DNA of 64,000 bases from Lachnospiraceae bacterium (GTDB lineage: Bacteria; Bacillota; Clostridia; Lachnospirales; Lachnospiraceae): contig JAJQCQ010000096.1 in NCBI GenBank assembly GCA_021202635.1, positions 41,237-105,236 on the forward strand, in the 5' to 3' direction. The notes below the pieces were generated by a model. It worked only from the letters and a program-made list of their open reading frames with translations, did no database searches and had not been told where the DNA came from. Below are positions 54,006-61,308 of the stretch, piece by piece. Position numbers and translations under genes: made by a program. Within the stretch, counting starts at the first letter, position 1. Every line of letters begins with the position of its first letter.

Positions 54006-55157
54006 ATGTCAGATAAAATGGAAGTTCTTTCCGAAACAACGGAAATGAACAGGAAAGACAGTACGGGAAAAGCGGAGTCTGCGTCAGGCACAGAAAAGTC
54101 AGAGCCTGCGGAAACGCTGGAAATTCCGGAAAGAAAACTGGCGTCGGTTCAGCGGGTAGAAGCGGTCACACCGATTGAGGGAGCGGATTTCATAGAATGT
54201 GTCCATGTTCTTGGCTGGACGGTCGTAGGCAAAAAGGGTGAATTGAAAGCAGGAGATCTCTGCGTCTACTTCGAAATTGATTCCTTTTTGCCTGTGTGTG
54301 AGCAGTTCGAATTTCTGCGGAAGAGCTGTTATCGAAGCAATTCATACATGGGCGAAGGCTTCCGGCTGAAAACACAGAGGTTTCGCGGTCAGATTTCACA
54401 GGGCCTGATCCTGCCGCTTACTATTTTGCCGGCCGGACATGACTATGAAATCGGAGATGATCTCACGGAACTGCTTGGCATCTGCAAATGGGAGGTGGAA
54501 GAACGTTCAACCGACCTGGGGAATACGGTTGGGTCATTGCCGTTTGGAATACCAAAGACCGGGGAAGTCCGCATTCAGTCCTGCCCAAAGCTGCTGAATG
54601 AGTTTGCAAAAATTCCTTCCTATTATATTAGCACCAAAATGGATGGAACCAGCGCAACCATGTACTGGAAAAACGGAAAATTTGGGGTTTGCGGCAGAAA
54701 TTATGAATTTGCCGAGGATGATAAAAGTGTTTTCTGGCGCTATGCGAAAGCGCGGGACTTGCCTGGAAAGCTTCTGAAGCATCATGTATCTGATATTGCT
54801 ATTCAGGGAGAATTCTGCGGGCCGGAAATTCAAAAGAACCGCCTGAAGCTTTTAAGACCGGAGTGGTACGTTTTTACTGTCATTGATTTGAACACGTATC
54901 AGAGGTACTCTCTGAAACAAATGCTGGCGTTGTGTGAATTGCTGGAGCTGCAGCATGTCCCGATTGAGGAGCAGGGAGAGGCTTTTCCCTACAAAACCAT
55001 AGAAGAGTTGCTGGAACGAGCAAAGGGAAAATATCCTTCCGGCATGAACAAAGAAGGGATTGTGATTCGACCCACTGAGCCGGTTCCTTGCTGGCTGTTC
55101 CATAACGCGCCGCTTTCGATGAAAGTACTGAATAACGATTACCTGTTGAAAGAGTGA
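54006..55157 (+). CDS. RNA ligase, DRB0094 (Rnl5-like) family
   Basis: A 383-residue ATP-dependent RNA ligase. The ATG at 54006 follows ATAGGGGGTAACAG. The nucleotidyl-transferase motif I is ISTKMDGTSATMYW, with Lys near residue 211 as the adenylated residue. Later motifs include IQGEFCGPEIQKNRL (motif IV-like), EGIVIRP and the motif V region LSMKVLNNDYLLKE. An N-terminal OB-like domain (RKLASVQRVEAVTPIEGADFIECVHVLGW) is characteristic of the Deinococcus DRB0094 type, which seals nicks with 3'-OH/5'-phosphate ends. Residues 1-40 form a variable Ser/Glu/Thr-rich extension. The gene leads a cluster with an acidic repeat protein, a structured RNA and a phosphoesterase, pointing to RNA repair or processing. 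Confidence 0.9.
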   Translation: MSDKMEVLSETTEMNRKDSTGKAESASGTEKSEPAETLEIPERKLASVQRVEAVTPIEGADFIECVHVLGWTVVGKKGELKAGDLCVYFEIDSFLPVCEQFEFLRKSCYRSNSYMGEGFRLKTQRFRGQISQGLILPLTILPAGHDYEIGDDLTELLGICKWEVEERSTDLGNTVGSLPFGIPKTGEVRIQSCPKLLNEFAKIPSYYISTKMDGTSATMYWKNGKFGVCGRNYEFAEDDKSVFWRYAKARDLPGKLLKHHVSDIAIQGEFCGPEIQKNRLKLLRPEWYVFTVIDLNTYQRYSLKQMLALCELLELQHVPIEEQGEAFPYKTIEELLERAKGKYPSGMNKEGIVIRPTEPVPCWLFHNAPLSMKVLNNDYLLKE

Positions 55158-55246
55158 TATACGAGGAAATGTTAAGGTAATGATTTTTCTGGCAGAAAAG
55201 CTTTTTGTACGTTTCTGTTGGACAAAATAGAAGGAGGATGAAGATT

Positions 55247-56551
55247 ATGCCGTTAAATTTAGTAAGAAGCATACCCGAAAAGCCAGTCAATTGGGAAGAG
55301 GAAGCTTTTAACTGGGAACTGGAAAAGGTAAAAAGGGAACGGGAAGAAGCAGACGCATTGGCGAATTGGATGAATCGCACTGCCGGTATGACCAGGGGGG
55401 ATCAGACTGCTTTCGATGAGATGAGATGGAGCGAAGACGCTTCTGACGAGGTGGAATGGAGCGAAGAAGATTCCGAAGAGACGGAATGGAGCGAAGAAGA
55501 CACAGATGAGATCGAGTGGAGCGAAGATGCTGCCGATGAGATCGAGTGGAGTGAAGATGCTGCCGATGAGGTGGAGCGGAATGAAGATACTTCTGATGAG
55601 ATGGAGTGGAGCAAAGAAGACGCCGATGAGATGGAATGGAGCAAAGATAATTCCAACGAGGCAAAGTGGGGTGAAGAGGCTCCCGATGAGATGGATTGGG
55701 GCGCGGATGCTTATGCTGGCGGGAAGCCAAACGCAGATTCAGATAAATGGAATTCGACTCGGAACACTTCGACTGCTTTGGATCGTACAACAGTAAATAG
55801 TAGCGCGAAGGTGAGGAGCAATGGGGGTACTGCCACAGGAGATGGTCGGGAGAATGTACCGCCCAAAGACCGCGGGGGAAAGTCTTCCAGAGGAGAGAGG
55901 ATGCTGGTAACGCAGGCGCTCGACGAAAGAGACTTGCTTGTGAAGAAAATCAATGATAAGATTGAAGCGGCATCCTTTGTCGACGTAATGAAGCGCAACG
56001 AGGAGAAGGTGTTTGACGCGAAGCTTCCGGTGGGTGATTTTGAAGCGAAAGTGGGTTCTACCTTTCAGCAGATTCGGGATCTGATTAAGCGTTTTGAGAA
56101 AATAGACGCTGCTATCGTAGCTTCAAATGCTGCCACGACGATTGAGACCACCTATGGTACGTATACCGTGGCTGCCGCAATTGCGCTCAGAAACCGGATT
56201 CGCTCGAAAGGAAGCTATGGAGAGCGCGCAGATTTTGAAACCCGTCTTTATCGTAAGATGAAAACGGAATATCAGCAGAAAGTCGTATATGTCAGAGACA
56301 AGAATAAGCAGCTGCAGGGTACCGCGGAAAATATGCGCCTGAGCATTTTGGGCCGTGACAGCAAAGGGAAAGACAATAATACTCTGGATGTGGTGGAAGC
56401 GTATATTCGTGAAAATACGACAGAGCTGGTCGATCCAATCAATATCCGTAAAAGGATGGAATCAATCGCGGAAAAGCAGGCGCTTCTGGCGAGTGAACTG
56501 GAGACAAAAATCAAAGTTTCGAACGCGACGACATTTATTGAAATAGAGTAA
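55247..56551 (+). CDS. Unknown protein with ten acidic decapeptide repeats
   Basis: A 434-residue protein behind AGGAGG at the best spacing (start 55247). Residues 1-40 are conserved-looking (NLVRSIPEKPVNWEEEAFNWE). Residues about 57-156 are ten copies of a ten-residue unit like DEIEWSEDAA. A Gly/Ser/Asn linker follows. The C-terminal 210 residues look globular and helical (ALDERDLLVKKINDKIEAAS, TTYGTYTVAAAIALRNRIRSKG, IRKRMESIAEKQALLASEL). The family is not recognised; the C-terminal part recalls helical proteins of the DIP1984 kind only loosely. It sits 89 bp after the RNA ligase gene and 24 bp before the structured RNA, so it may be that RNA's partner. Confidence 0.72.
   Translation: MPLNLVRSIPEKPVNWEEEAFNWELEKVKREREEADALANWMNRTAGMTRGDQTAFDEMRWSEDASDEVEWSEEDSEETEWSEEDTDEIEWSEDAADEIEWSEDAADEVERNEDTSDEMEWSKEDADEMEWSKDNSNEAKWGEEAPDEMDWGADAYAGGKPNADSDKWNSTRNTSTALDRTTVNSSAKVRSNGGTATGDGRENVPPKDRGGKSSRGERMLVTQALDERDLLVKKINDKIEAASFVDVMKRNEEKVFDAKLPVGDFEAKVGSTFQQIRDLIKRFEKIDAAIVASNAATTIETTYGTYTVAAAIALRNRIRSKGSYGERADFETRLYRKMKTEYQQKVVYVRDKNKQLQGTAENMRLSILGRDSKGKDNNTLDVVEAYIRENTTELVDPINIRKRMESIAEKQALLASELETKIKVSNATTFIEIE
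55415..55714 (+). repeat. 30-bp coding tandem repeat, ten units
   Basis: Ten imperfect in-frame 30-bp units encode Asp/Glu-Trp-Ser-rich decapeptides. Units four and five are nearly identical in DNA (GATGAGATCGAGTGGAG followed by TGAAGATGCTGCC), indicating recent slippage or unequal crossing-over. The copy number probably varies between strains. Confidence 0.85.
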
Positions 56552-56575
56552 CTGAACGGAATTACAGCCACATTT

Positions 56576-57004
56576 GTCTGCAATACGAAAACTTAGAACC
56601 CGGTTTCCCCACGGCGGGGTTAAGCCGCTTCTCATATAGTACAGCAGAACTGTTCACTATATGAGCCATACAGGACTTCCTCTGTATGGCTGGAACGCCT
56701 CACAAGGCGAAGCGCTTTTACGAAGTAGCAAAGCTGGTAATGCAATGGACTCTAATTCCACAATCGAAGGTTCGGATCCTTCCTTGCGATAAAAGCCAGT
56801 CGGCTCACTGTGACGAGTCGCCATGATAAACGGATTTCATTTAATAGAGAACTTTGACGCAGAAATCGTAAATTGTATTTTCTTTCTTGTTTTTTAGACA
56901 ACGGGTAACGATGACGCAGGCATAGCAATATGCTAAAATCCGCGAGACTGGTTTTGGCGCGAAACCGGTTGGCCATAAGTTTCCCACGCGGCTGTATTGC
57001 AGGC
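56576..57004 (+). ncRNA. Structured non-coding RNA, copy 1, with tRNA-like domain
   Basis: No plausible gene fills this 513-bp gap, yet it shares two blocks with 62132-62513. The 5' block (GTCTGCAATACGAAAACTT onward) contains an H-type pseudoknot: CCCC (56607-56610)/GGGG (56616-56619) with loop CGGC (56612-56615) pairing to GCCG (56624-56627). Strong hairpins follow: CTCATATAGT/ACTATATGAG, GCCATACAG/CTGTATGGC and CGCCT/AGGCG. Then come a tRNA-like fold (56721-56790), an A+T-rich linker, and a 3' block (56913-57004) with GCATA/TATGC and an outer CCGCG/CGCGG stem. It starts 24 nt after the preceding gene, so it is probably cut from the RNA ligase transcript. Confidence 0.75.
56721..56790 (+). 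other. tRNA-like domain with CUA in the anticodon position (copy 1)
   Basis: TA (positions 8-9), a D-arm GCA-AAGCTGGTAAT-TGC keeping A14, G18-G19 and A21, anticodon arm ATGGA-CTCTAAT-TCCAC with CTA at 56752-56754, variable loop AATC, T-arm GAAGG-TTCGGAT-CCTTC. The adjoining acceptor pairing is poor (CGAAG against CTT-G-CG with a bulge). TCACAAG (56700-56706) against CTTGCGA (56783-56789) pairs better, but leaves 19 extra nt. There is no CCA. A charged, working tRNA is therefore unlikely; a tRNA mimic is the better reading. Confidence 0.65.
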
Positions 57005-57064
57005 AGATGGGTGTAACAGAATTATATAAAAAACACACAGAAAAGTGGTTGAAAGTGAGATAAA

Positions 57065-57628
57065 ATGATTTATTATATAGCAGACCCACACTTTGGCCAT
57101 AAAAATGCAATCCGCTTTGATAACCGCCCATTTGCGGATGTTGATGAGATGGATCGTGTTATGATTGAAAATTGGAACCGCCGTGTGCGGGAGGAAGACG
57201 ACGTCTATATCCTTGGTGATTTTTGTTTCCGGACGAAGCAAGAACCCCAGTGGTATCTGGAACGACTGAAAGGACATAAGCATCTGATTCAGGGAAACCA
57301 CGACCGTGCGCTTGTCAAAAATGAGGCGGCGAGCGGATATTTTGAGTCAATTGATCCGCTGCTGGGTATTTTTGACCAGGATAAGAAAATCGTACTGTGC
57401 CATTATCCGATTGCTGAATGGTATGGATATTTTAAAGGCGTATGGCATATTTACGGACATATCCATCTTGGATTGCGTGGGGACACCGGGGCTTTCATGC
57501 GGACAAAAGAGCGTGCGCTGAATGCCGGATGTATGATCAACGGATATATGCCTGTCACATTTGAGGAACTGGTTGTGAACAATGAACGGTTCCGGAATGA
57601 GGAGAAAAACCGGGAGGATGAAGGATAG
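57065..57628 (+). CDS. Calcineurin-like metallophosphoesterase 1
   Basis: A compact 187-residue phosphoesterase of the phage/mobile type. Metal motifs are complete: ADPHFGH (Asp7, His9), YILGDFCF, QGNHDRAL, LCHYPIAEW and YGHIHLG. Small enzymes of this branch act on phosphomono- or diesters, including 2',3'-cyclic phosphates, so it could prepare RNA ends for the ligase encoded upstream; that link is inference. The ribosome binding site is weak (GTGAGATAAA). It begins 60 nt after the structured RNA. An AACCGGGA/TCCCGGTT hairpin (57608-57641) spans its stop and may terminate transcription. Confidence 0.9.
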   Translation: MIYYIADPHFGHKNAIRFDNRPFADVDEMDRVMIENWNRRVREEDDVYILGDFCFRTKQEPQWYLERLKGHKHLIQGNHDRALVKNEAASGYFESIDPLLGIFDQDKKIVLCHYPIAEWYGYFKGVWHIYGHIHLGLRGDTGAFMRTKERALNAGCMINGYMPVTFEELVVNNERFRNEEKNREDEG

Positions 57629-57646
57629 CTTCTTCCCGGTTATCTG

Positions 57647-57691
57647 TTTTATCCGACAGGAAAGTTCTCCGAACTTCCCTATCGGATAAAA
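57647..57691. other. Long hairpin between the two phosphoesterase genes
   Basis: TTTTATCCGA (57647-57656) pairs with TCGGATAAAA (57682-57691), and AGG-AAGTTC pairs with GAACTT-CCCT inside, leaving a 3-nt loop. A-runs, not T-runs, follow, so termination is unlikely. It lies just before the ribosome binding site of the next gene and could control its translation. Confidence 0.55.
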
Positions 57692-57705
57692 AAAGGGGGA
57701 TGAGT

Positions 57706-58511
57706 ATGTTTTATATTACTGGAGATACGCACAGAGATTTTACCCGTTTTTCCAAAAGAAGCAGATTTCGCTCGAAATGCCATCCGGGGGAGAGTGACTA
57801 CGTGATTGTCTGTGGGGATTTCGGACTTTTGTGGGATAAAACACCGACGTTTGCTTTCGATCTGGATGTGATGTCCCGCTACCCATTTACCATTCTCTGG
57901 GTGCAGGGCAATCACGAGAACTACGATATGATTGCAGAGTACCCGATCGAATATTGGAATGGCGGAAAGGTGCGGCATATCATCCGCGATAAAGTGATCC
58001 TGCTTGAACGCGGGCAGGTATTTCAGATCGATGGTAAAAGTTTTTTACGTTTGGAGGAGCGTCCTGCCATGATATTCAGGATGGCATATTGGATCCGAAC
58101 GATCCGGATTTTACAGAGAAGCGAAGGAAGGCGGACCGGCAGCGAAAAATGTACCGCATCCGCAATGTCTCCTGGTGGGAGGCGGAGCTGCCGACGGAAG
58201 AGGAAATGCGGGAGGGCATGCAGAATCTGGAGAAGGCAGGAAATCAGGTAGATTTTGTGATCACGCATTGTCCGTCCGGCTGGGGGACACGGGCGGTATT
58301 TCGTTCTATGGGACTGCCTTTCACAGAAGCGCTCGGATATAAAGAAGATGTTCTGACAAAGTATTTTGACCAGCTGGAGGAAAAGGTGGTTTTTACCCAC
58401 TGGTTTTTCGGCCATCTGCACGACGATCTGACGCTCGACGAGCGACATACCATGCTTTATCATGGGATCGTGCGGCTGACGGCCGATGAGAATATTTATG
58501 AAATTGTGTGA
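57706..58511 (+). pseudogene. Calcineurin-like metallophosphoesterase 2, split by a -1 frame change
   Basis: The first frame (from ATG 57706, six bases after GGGGG) carries FYITGDTHRDF, VCGDFGLLWDK and VQGNHENYD. Around 58041 the coding frame shifts by -1, and the second frame continues FGGASCHDIQDGILDPNDP, FVITHCPSGWG and FFGHLHDDLTL to a stop at 58511. Joined, it is about 268 residues, with all metal motifs present and normal for the family. The change occurs exactly at T TTT TTA (58041-58047), a canonical slippery heptamer in the right register. The alternatives are a lost T in a homopolymer (true mutation, phase variation or sequencing error). Without shifting, translation would stop at 58251. 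Confidence 0.75.
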
Positions 58512-59671
58512 TCCTGGGAAAAGTCCCGCAGAGCATCCGCGAACATCTTTGCCGCTTCGAATCTGTCATAGATTTCCAGCCGGCCGGGACTGACGTGAAA
58601 ACCGCATATTCCGTTGTTGATATAATCAAACCCATAGTGGGGCTCTTCCGTTCCCTCCAGGACCAGAATCCATTCCTCCTGGCCGGGACTTTGTTGTAGC
58701 AGCACCTCTCTGACCAGGGCCTCGAAGCCGCACCAGGCGGTTGTTCCTTCCTGGAGGAAGGGAGAGGCTTGCTCTCCTGCCTTAGATATGCGGAGCAGGC
58801 TCACGACGGAAGACTTCTTTTTCAGGATTGGAACTGCTTCCATGTGTGTCACAATCCGGAAATGCTCTGGCCGCGTCTGGAAAGTGGCAAGCAGATGCCT
58901 GTAAATCCTTTCCGGAAAATCGGCCTGGAAATGCAGCTGCTTTGCAAATTCTTCCATCGTCCATGCTCTGGTGACGTCAGTCAGGTTCCAGCAGTGGTTC
59001 CATCTGCGATCTGTTTCCAGCTTTCGGATGGTATTGGATATGTTTTTCATCCAGCTGTGCCGCGCACTGCAGCGAAGCATTTCGCAGTCAGTATAAAAAA
59101 CACCATCCAAGTCCGTATAGAGTGCGTATTCCGGGACATAATCCCGCTGTTCTGGAAGATGTGTAAACCGATCCGTCTCGTAATCCTCTGCAATGTTTCC
59201 CGGCAGCACAGTGACAGATATGGCTTTGCCGTAATAGGGGTAGTCTGTGATCTGACAAGGCTCTTTTCCCGTAACGTCCTCGCGAAGCTCTACAAAATCG
59301 GAAGGAGATGCAGTCAGGTGAATATCAAACGGAAGCTTTGCCAGCAAATGCCATCGTTTGGCATCCAACGGTTCCAGCAAAAGGTGTGCCGGCGGGGTTT
59401 TCCGGGAAACACGCATGGCCATCAGTACGTACTTATCTTCTCTCGGAAGACAGAACATGGCAGTTCGGCGTCCATCCTCATAGACGAGAGAATACCAGTC
59501 GTCCTCTAAAACACGGGCCTTGCACACCTTTTGCAGATAATTTCTGCTGAGAGCGTCCCGCAGGGGCGGTTCGCCCGGGCCGTCCGATCCGATGCGGTCA
59601 ATCATGCGCGTAAACAGATACTCCGCGTCCGGGCGGTAATTGGGAGATTCGTTGTAAGCGATTATGATCAT
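58496..59671 (-). CDS. Unknown protein, paralogue A
   Basis: A 391-residue protein without signal peptide or membrane segment; not recognised. It is a distant paralogue of the gene immediately upstream (59671-60954). Shared landmarks are EDDWYSLV / DEDWYSIP, KLPFDIHLTAS / SLPFDILLTMP, YYGKAISVTV / FHGKEIMLTV, SWMKNISNTIRKLETDR / FWMNDIFDTIHYLESRH, and a C-terminal GFHVSPGRLEIYD / GFLLRPDCLEVFG. Its ATG overlaps the paralogue's stop (TAATG), so the two are translationally coupled. Its 3' end overlaps the convergent phosphoesterase gene by 16 bp. Opposite orientation to the rest of the island suggests separate control. Confidence 0.72.
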   Translation of the reverse strand: MIIIAYNESPNYRPDAEYLFTRMIDRIGSDGPGEPPLRDALSRNYLQKVCKARVLEDDWYSLVYEDGRRTAMFCLPREDKYVLMAMRVSRKTPPAHLLLEPLDAKRWHLLAKLPFDIHLTASPSDFVELREDVTGKEPCQITDYPYYGKAISVTVLPGNIAEDYETDRFTHLPEQRDYVPEYALYTDLDGVFYTDCEMLRCSARHSWMKNISNTIRKLETDRRWNHCWNLTDVTRAWTMEEFAKQLHFQADFPERIYRHLLATFQTRPEHFRIVTHMEAVPILKKKSSVVSLLRISKAGEQASPFLQEGTTAWCGFEALVREVLLQQSPGQEEWILVLEGTEEPHYGFDYINNGICGFHVSPGRLEIYDRFEAAKMFADALRDFSQDHTIS

Positions 59672-60954
59672 TATAATTCCTCACTTTCCACATATTTATA
59701 ATGTCCGGACGCAGCTGCTTCCCGAAGCACGGCTTCAAATCGAATCAGAGCCTCATCCTTTCCAAACACTTCCAGACAGTCCGGGCGGAGAAGAAAACCA
59801 TATACGGTTTCTTCAAAGTTTTCCTTTGACTGCATGACCTCATTGACATCGACTACAATCATATAGCGTTCTTTCCGGGCAGAGGAAGGATCGTTTCTCA
59901 TATCGCAGACCTGATCCAGAATTTCATCAAACTCCGGATATTTCCAGGTAAGTTCACTTTGCATGAGAAAAGAGTCATCCGCCATGTGGTCAACCATTAG
60001 TATGGGAAGCTTACGTGAACCTACATCAACCGGACGAAACAGGTGGTTGATAATAGGAAATGCGGAACTGGCATCAGCCGCTGCTTCGGTTTTATCTTCG
60101 ACAGCGTTTTCGATATCTCCCATTTCTTCATCCATCAGGGAAGGCTTCTGGAGAACGTAAGAAACAGACTGATGCCGCTCAAGCTCAAAAGGATTGTTCT
60201 GCGCAAGTTTTTCATAATCGCTTCGGGCATATACGGCAGGTGTTTCAGGAAGAAATTGGATTTCACGCATCGAATGCCTGCTTTCCAGATAATGGATGGT
60301 GTCGAAAATATCATTCATCCAGAAATACCGGTTCGCACGTGAAAAATCCAACGGCGACATATAATAATTTCCATCCTTTCCAATGCAAAGACCGTATCCG
60401 GCTCCGTCCCAGAGAAAGGATTTCTCATCCCACTCCTTCAGAAAATCACCCTTTTCAAAACGATTCTGGAAGGCCCGCTTTGTGACAGTGAGCATGATTT
60501 CTTTTCCGTGAAAACGATAATTGTTGATCTGCAAATCGGTCATATGCGGAAGCAGATCAATTTCCGTGTCACGCGGCATAGTCAGCAGAATGTCAAATGG
60601 GAGAGAAGCCAGGTAAGACCAGGCATTTTCTGTGAGAAACTTCAGCGGCTCAAAAGGCGTATAGATTCCAGCTCTGGAATTTTGAATCAGCAGCAGAGCC
60701 GCAATATGATCCGGATGCAGGTCGCAAAAAGCCAGGCGCGGACCGCGCGATTCCCAATATCCTTCTGGTGAAGGAATCGAATACCAGTCTTCATCCAGAT
60801 CGGTATCTAACACTTCCTGAAAATATCCCAGACTTTCCGGATCGCGAAAAGGAGGCTTTCTGTTTTTACACAGCTTCTCCTGTAATTTTGAGATACAATG
60901 ATATTCGTCAGCCGGATCATCAACCATCATGACTTGAATTGGCCGAAGTGCCAT
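59671..60954 (-). CDS. Unknown protein, paralogue B
   Basis: A 427-residue cytosolic protein from the ATG at 60954, chosen because AGAAAGGAG lies 9 bp before it; an earlier ATG at 60990 lacks a site. It shares a scattered set of motifs and overall layout with the next gene (58496-59671). It is acidic, with a hydrophilic insertion (MDEEMGDIENAVEDKTEAAADASS, about residues 270-295) that the paralogue lacks. There are no obvious catalytic motifs. The pair may form a heterodimer. The family is unknown to me. Confidence 0.72.
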   Translation of the reverse strand: MALRPIQVMMVDDPADEYHCISKLQEKLCKNRKPPFRDPESLGYFQEVLDTDLDEDWYSIPSPEGYWESRGPRLAFCDLHPDHIAALLLIQNSRAGIYTPFEPLKFLTENAWSYLASLPFDILLTMPRDTEIDLLPHMTDLQINNYRFHGKEIMLTVTKRAFQNRFEKGDFLKEWDEKSFLWDGAGYGLCIGKDGNYYMSPLDFSRANRYFWMNDIFDTIHYLESRHSMREIQFLPETPAVYARSDYEKLAQNNPFELERHQSVSYVLQKPSLMDEEMGDIENAVEDKTEAAADASSAFPIINHLFRPVDVGSRKLPILMVDHMADDSFLMQSELTWKYPEFDEILDQVCDMRNDPSSARKERYMIVVDVNEVMQSKENFEETVYGFLLRPDCLEVFGKDEALIRFEAVLREAAASGHYKYVESEEL

Positions 60955-61108
60955 TGTTTCCATCTCCTTTCTGATTGGAAGCAAATCCATTTCTTGCTAT
61001 CATCTGCAGATAGCGGCATGAAATGGTGCTTATCTGTTGTCTGTATTAAAACATGACTCAGATACAAAAATGCGAATAAAAACGGAAGTTCTGCAGAGGA
61101 ACAGAATT

Positions 61109-61172
61109 ATTACTGGTCACAACCCGACCACGCACTTGCTGCGGGGACAGGGTCGAAAACGTAGTGGTAACA
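61109..61172. repeat. Deleted copy of the long family B repeat
   Basis: ATTACTGGTCACAACCCGAC at the left and GGGTCGAAAACGTAGTGGTAAC at the right match the ends of 27948-28056, but the middle hairpins are lost. The rest of the 354-bp gap (60955-61308) is A+T-rich, with a possible TATATT box at 61236-61241 before the next gene. Confidence 0.65.
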
Positions 61173-61308
61173 CAGAATTCGGCACGGATATACGAAGAAA
61201 CAGTGAACCGGTTGCAATTTTGATCATTGGATGTGGTATATTTACAGATGAGGAATAATAAGCAGTTGATTTTTTTGGTTTCTGTTATTTATGGAGGACG
61301 AAAAAGAC

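Noticed and set aside
55415..55714. Possible CRISPR array from regular 30-bp repeats
   Set aside because: The repeats are contiguous without spacers, stay in frame and encode protein.
56690..56790. Functional amber-suppressor tRNA gene
   Set aside because: The acceptor stem is imperfect, no CCA is encoded, and it is embedded in a larger conserved RNA whose second copy has a 9-nt loop at the same place.
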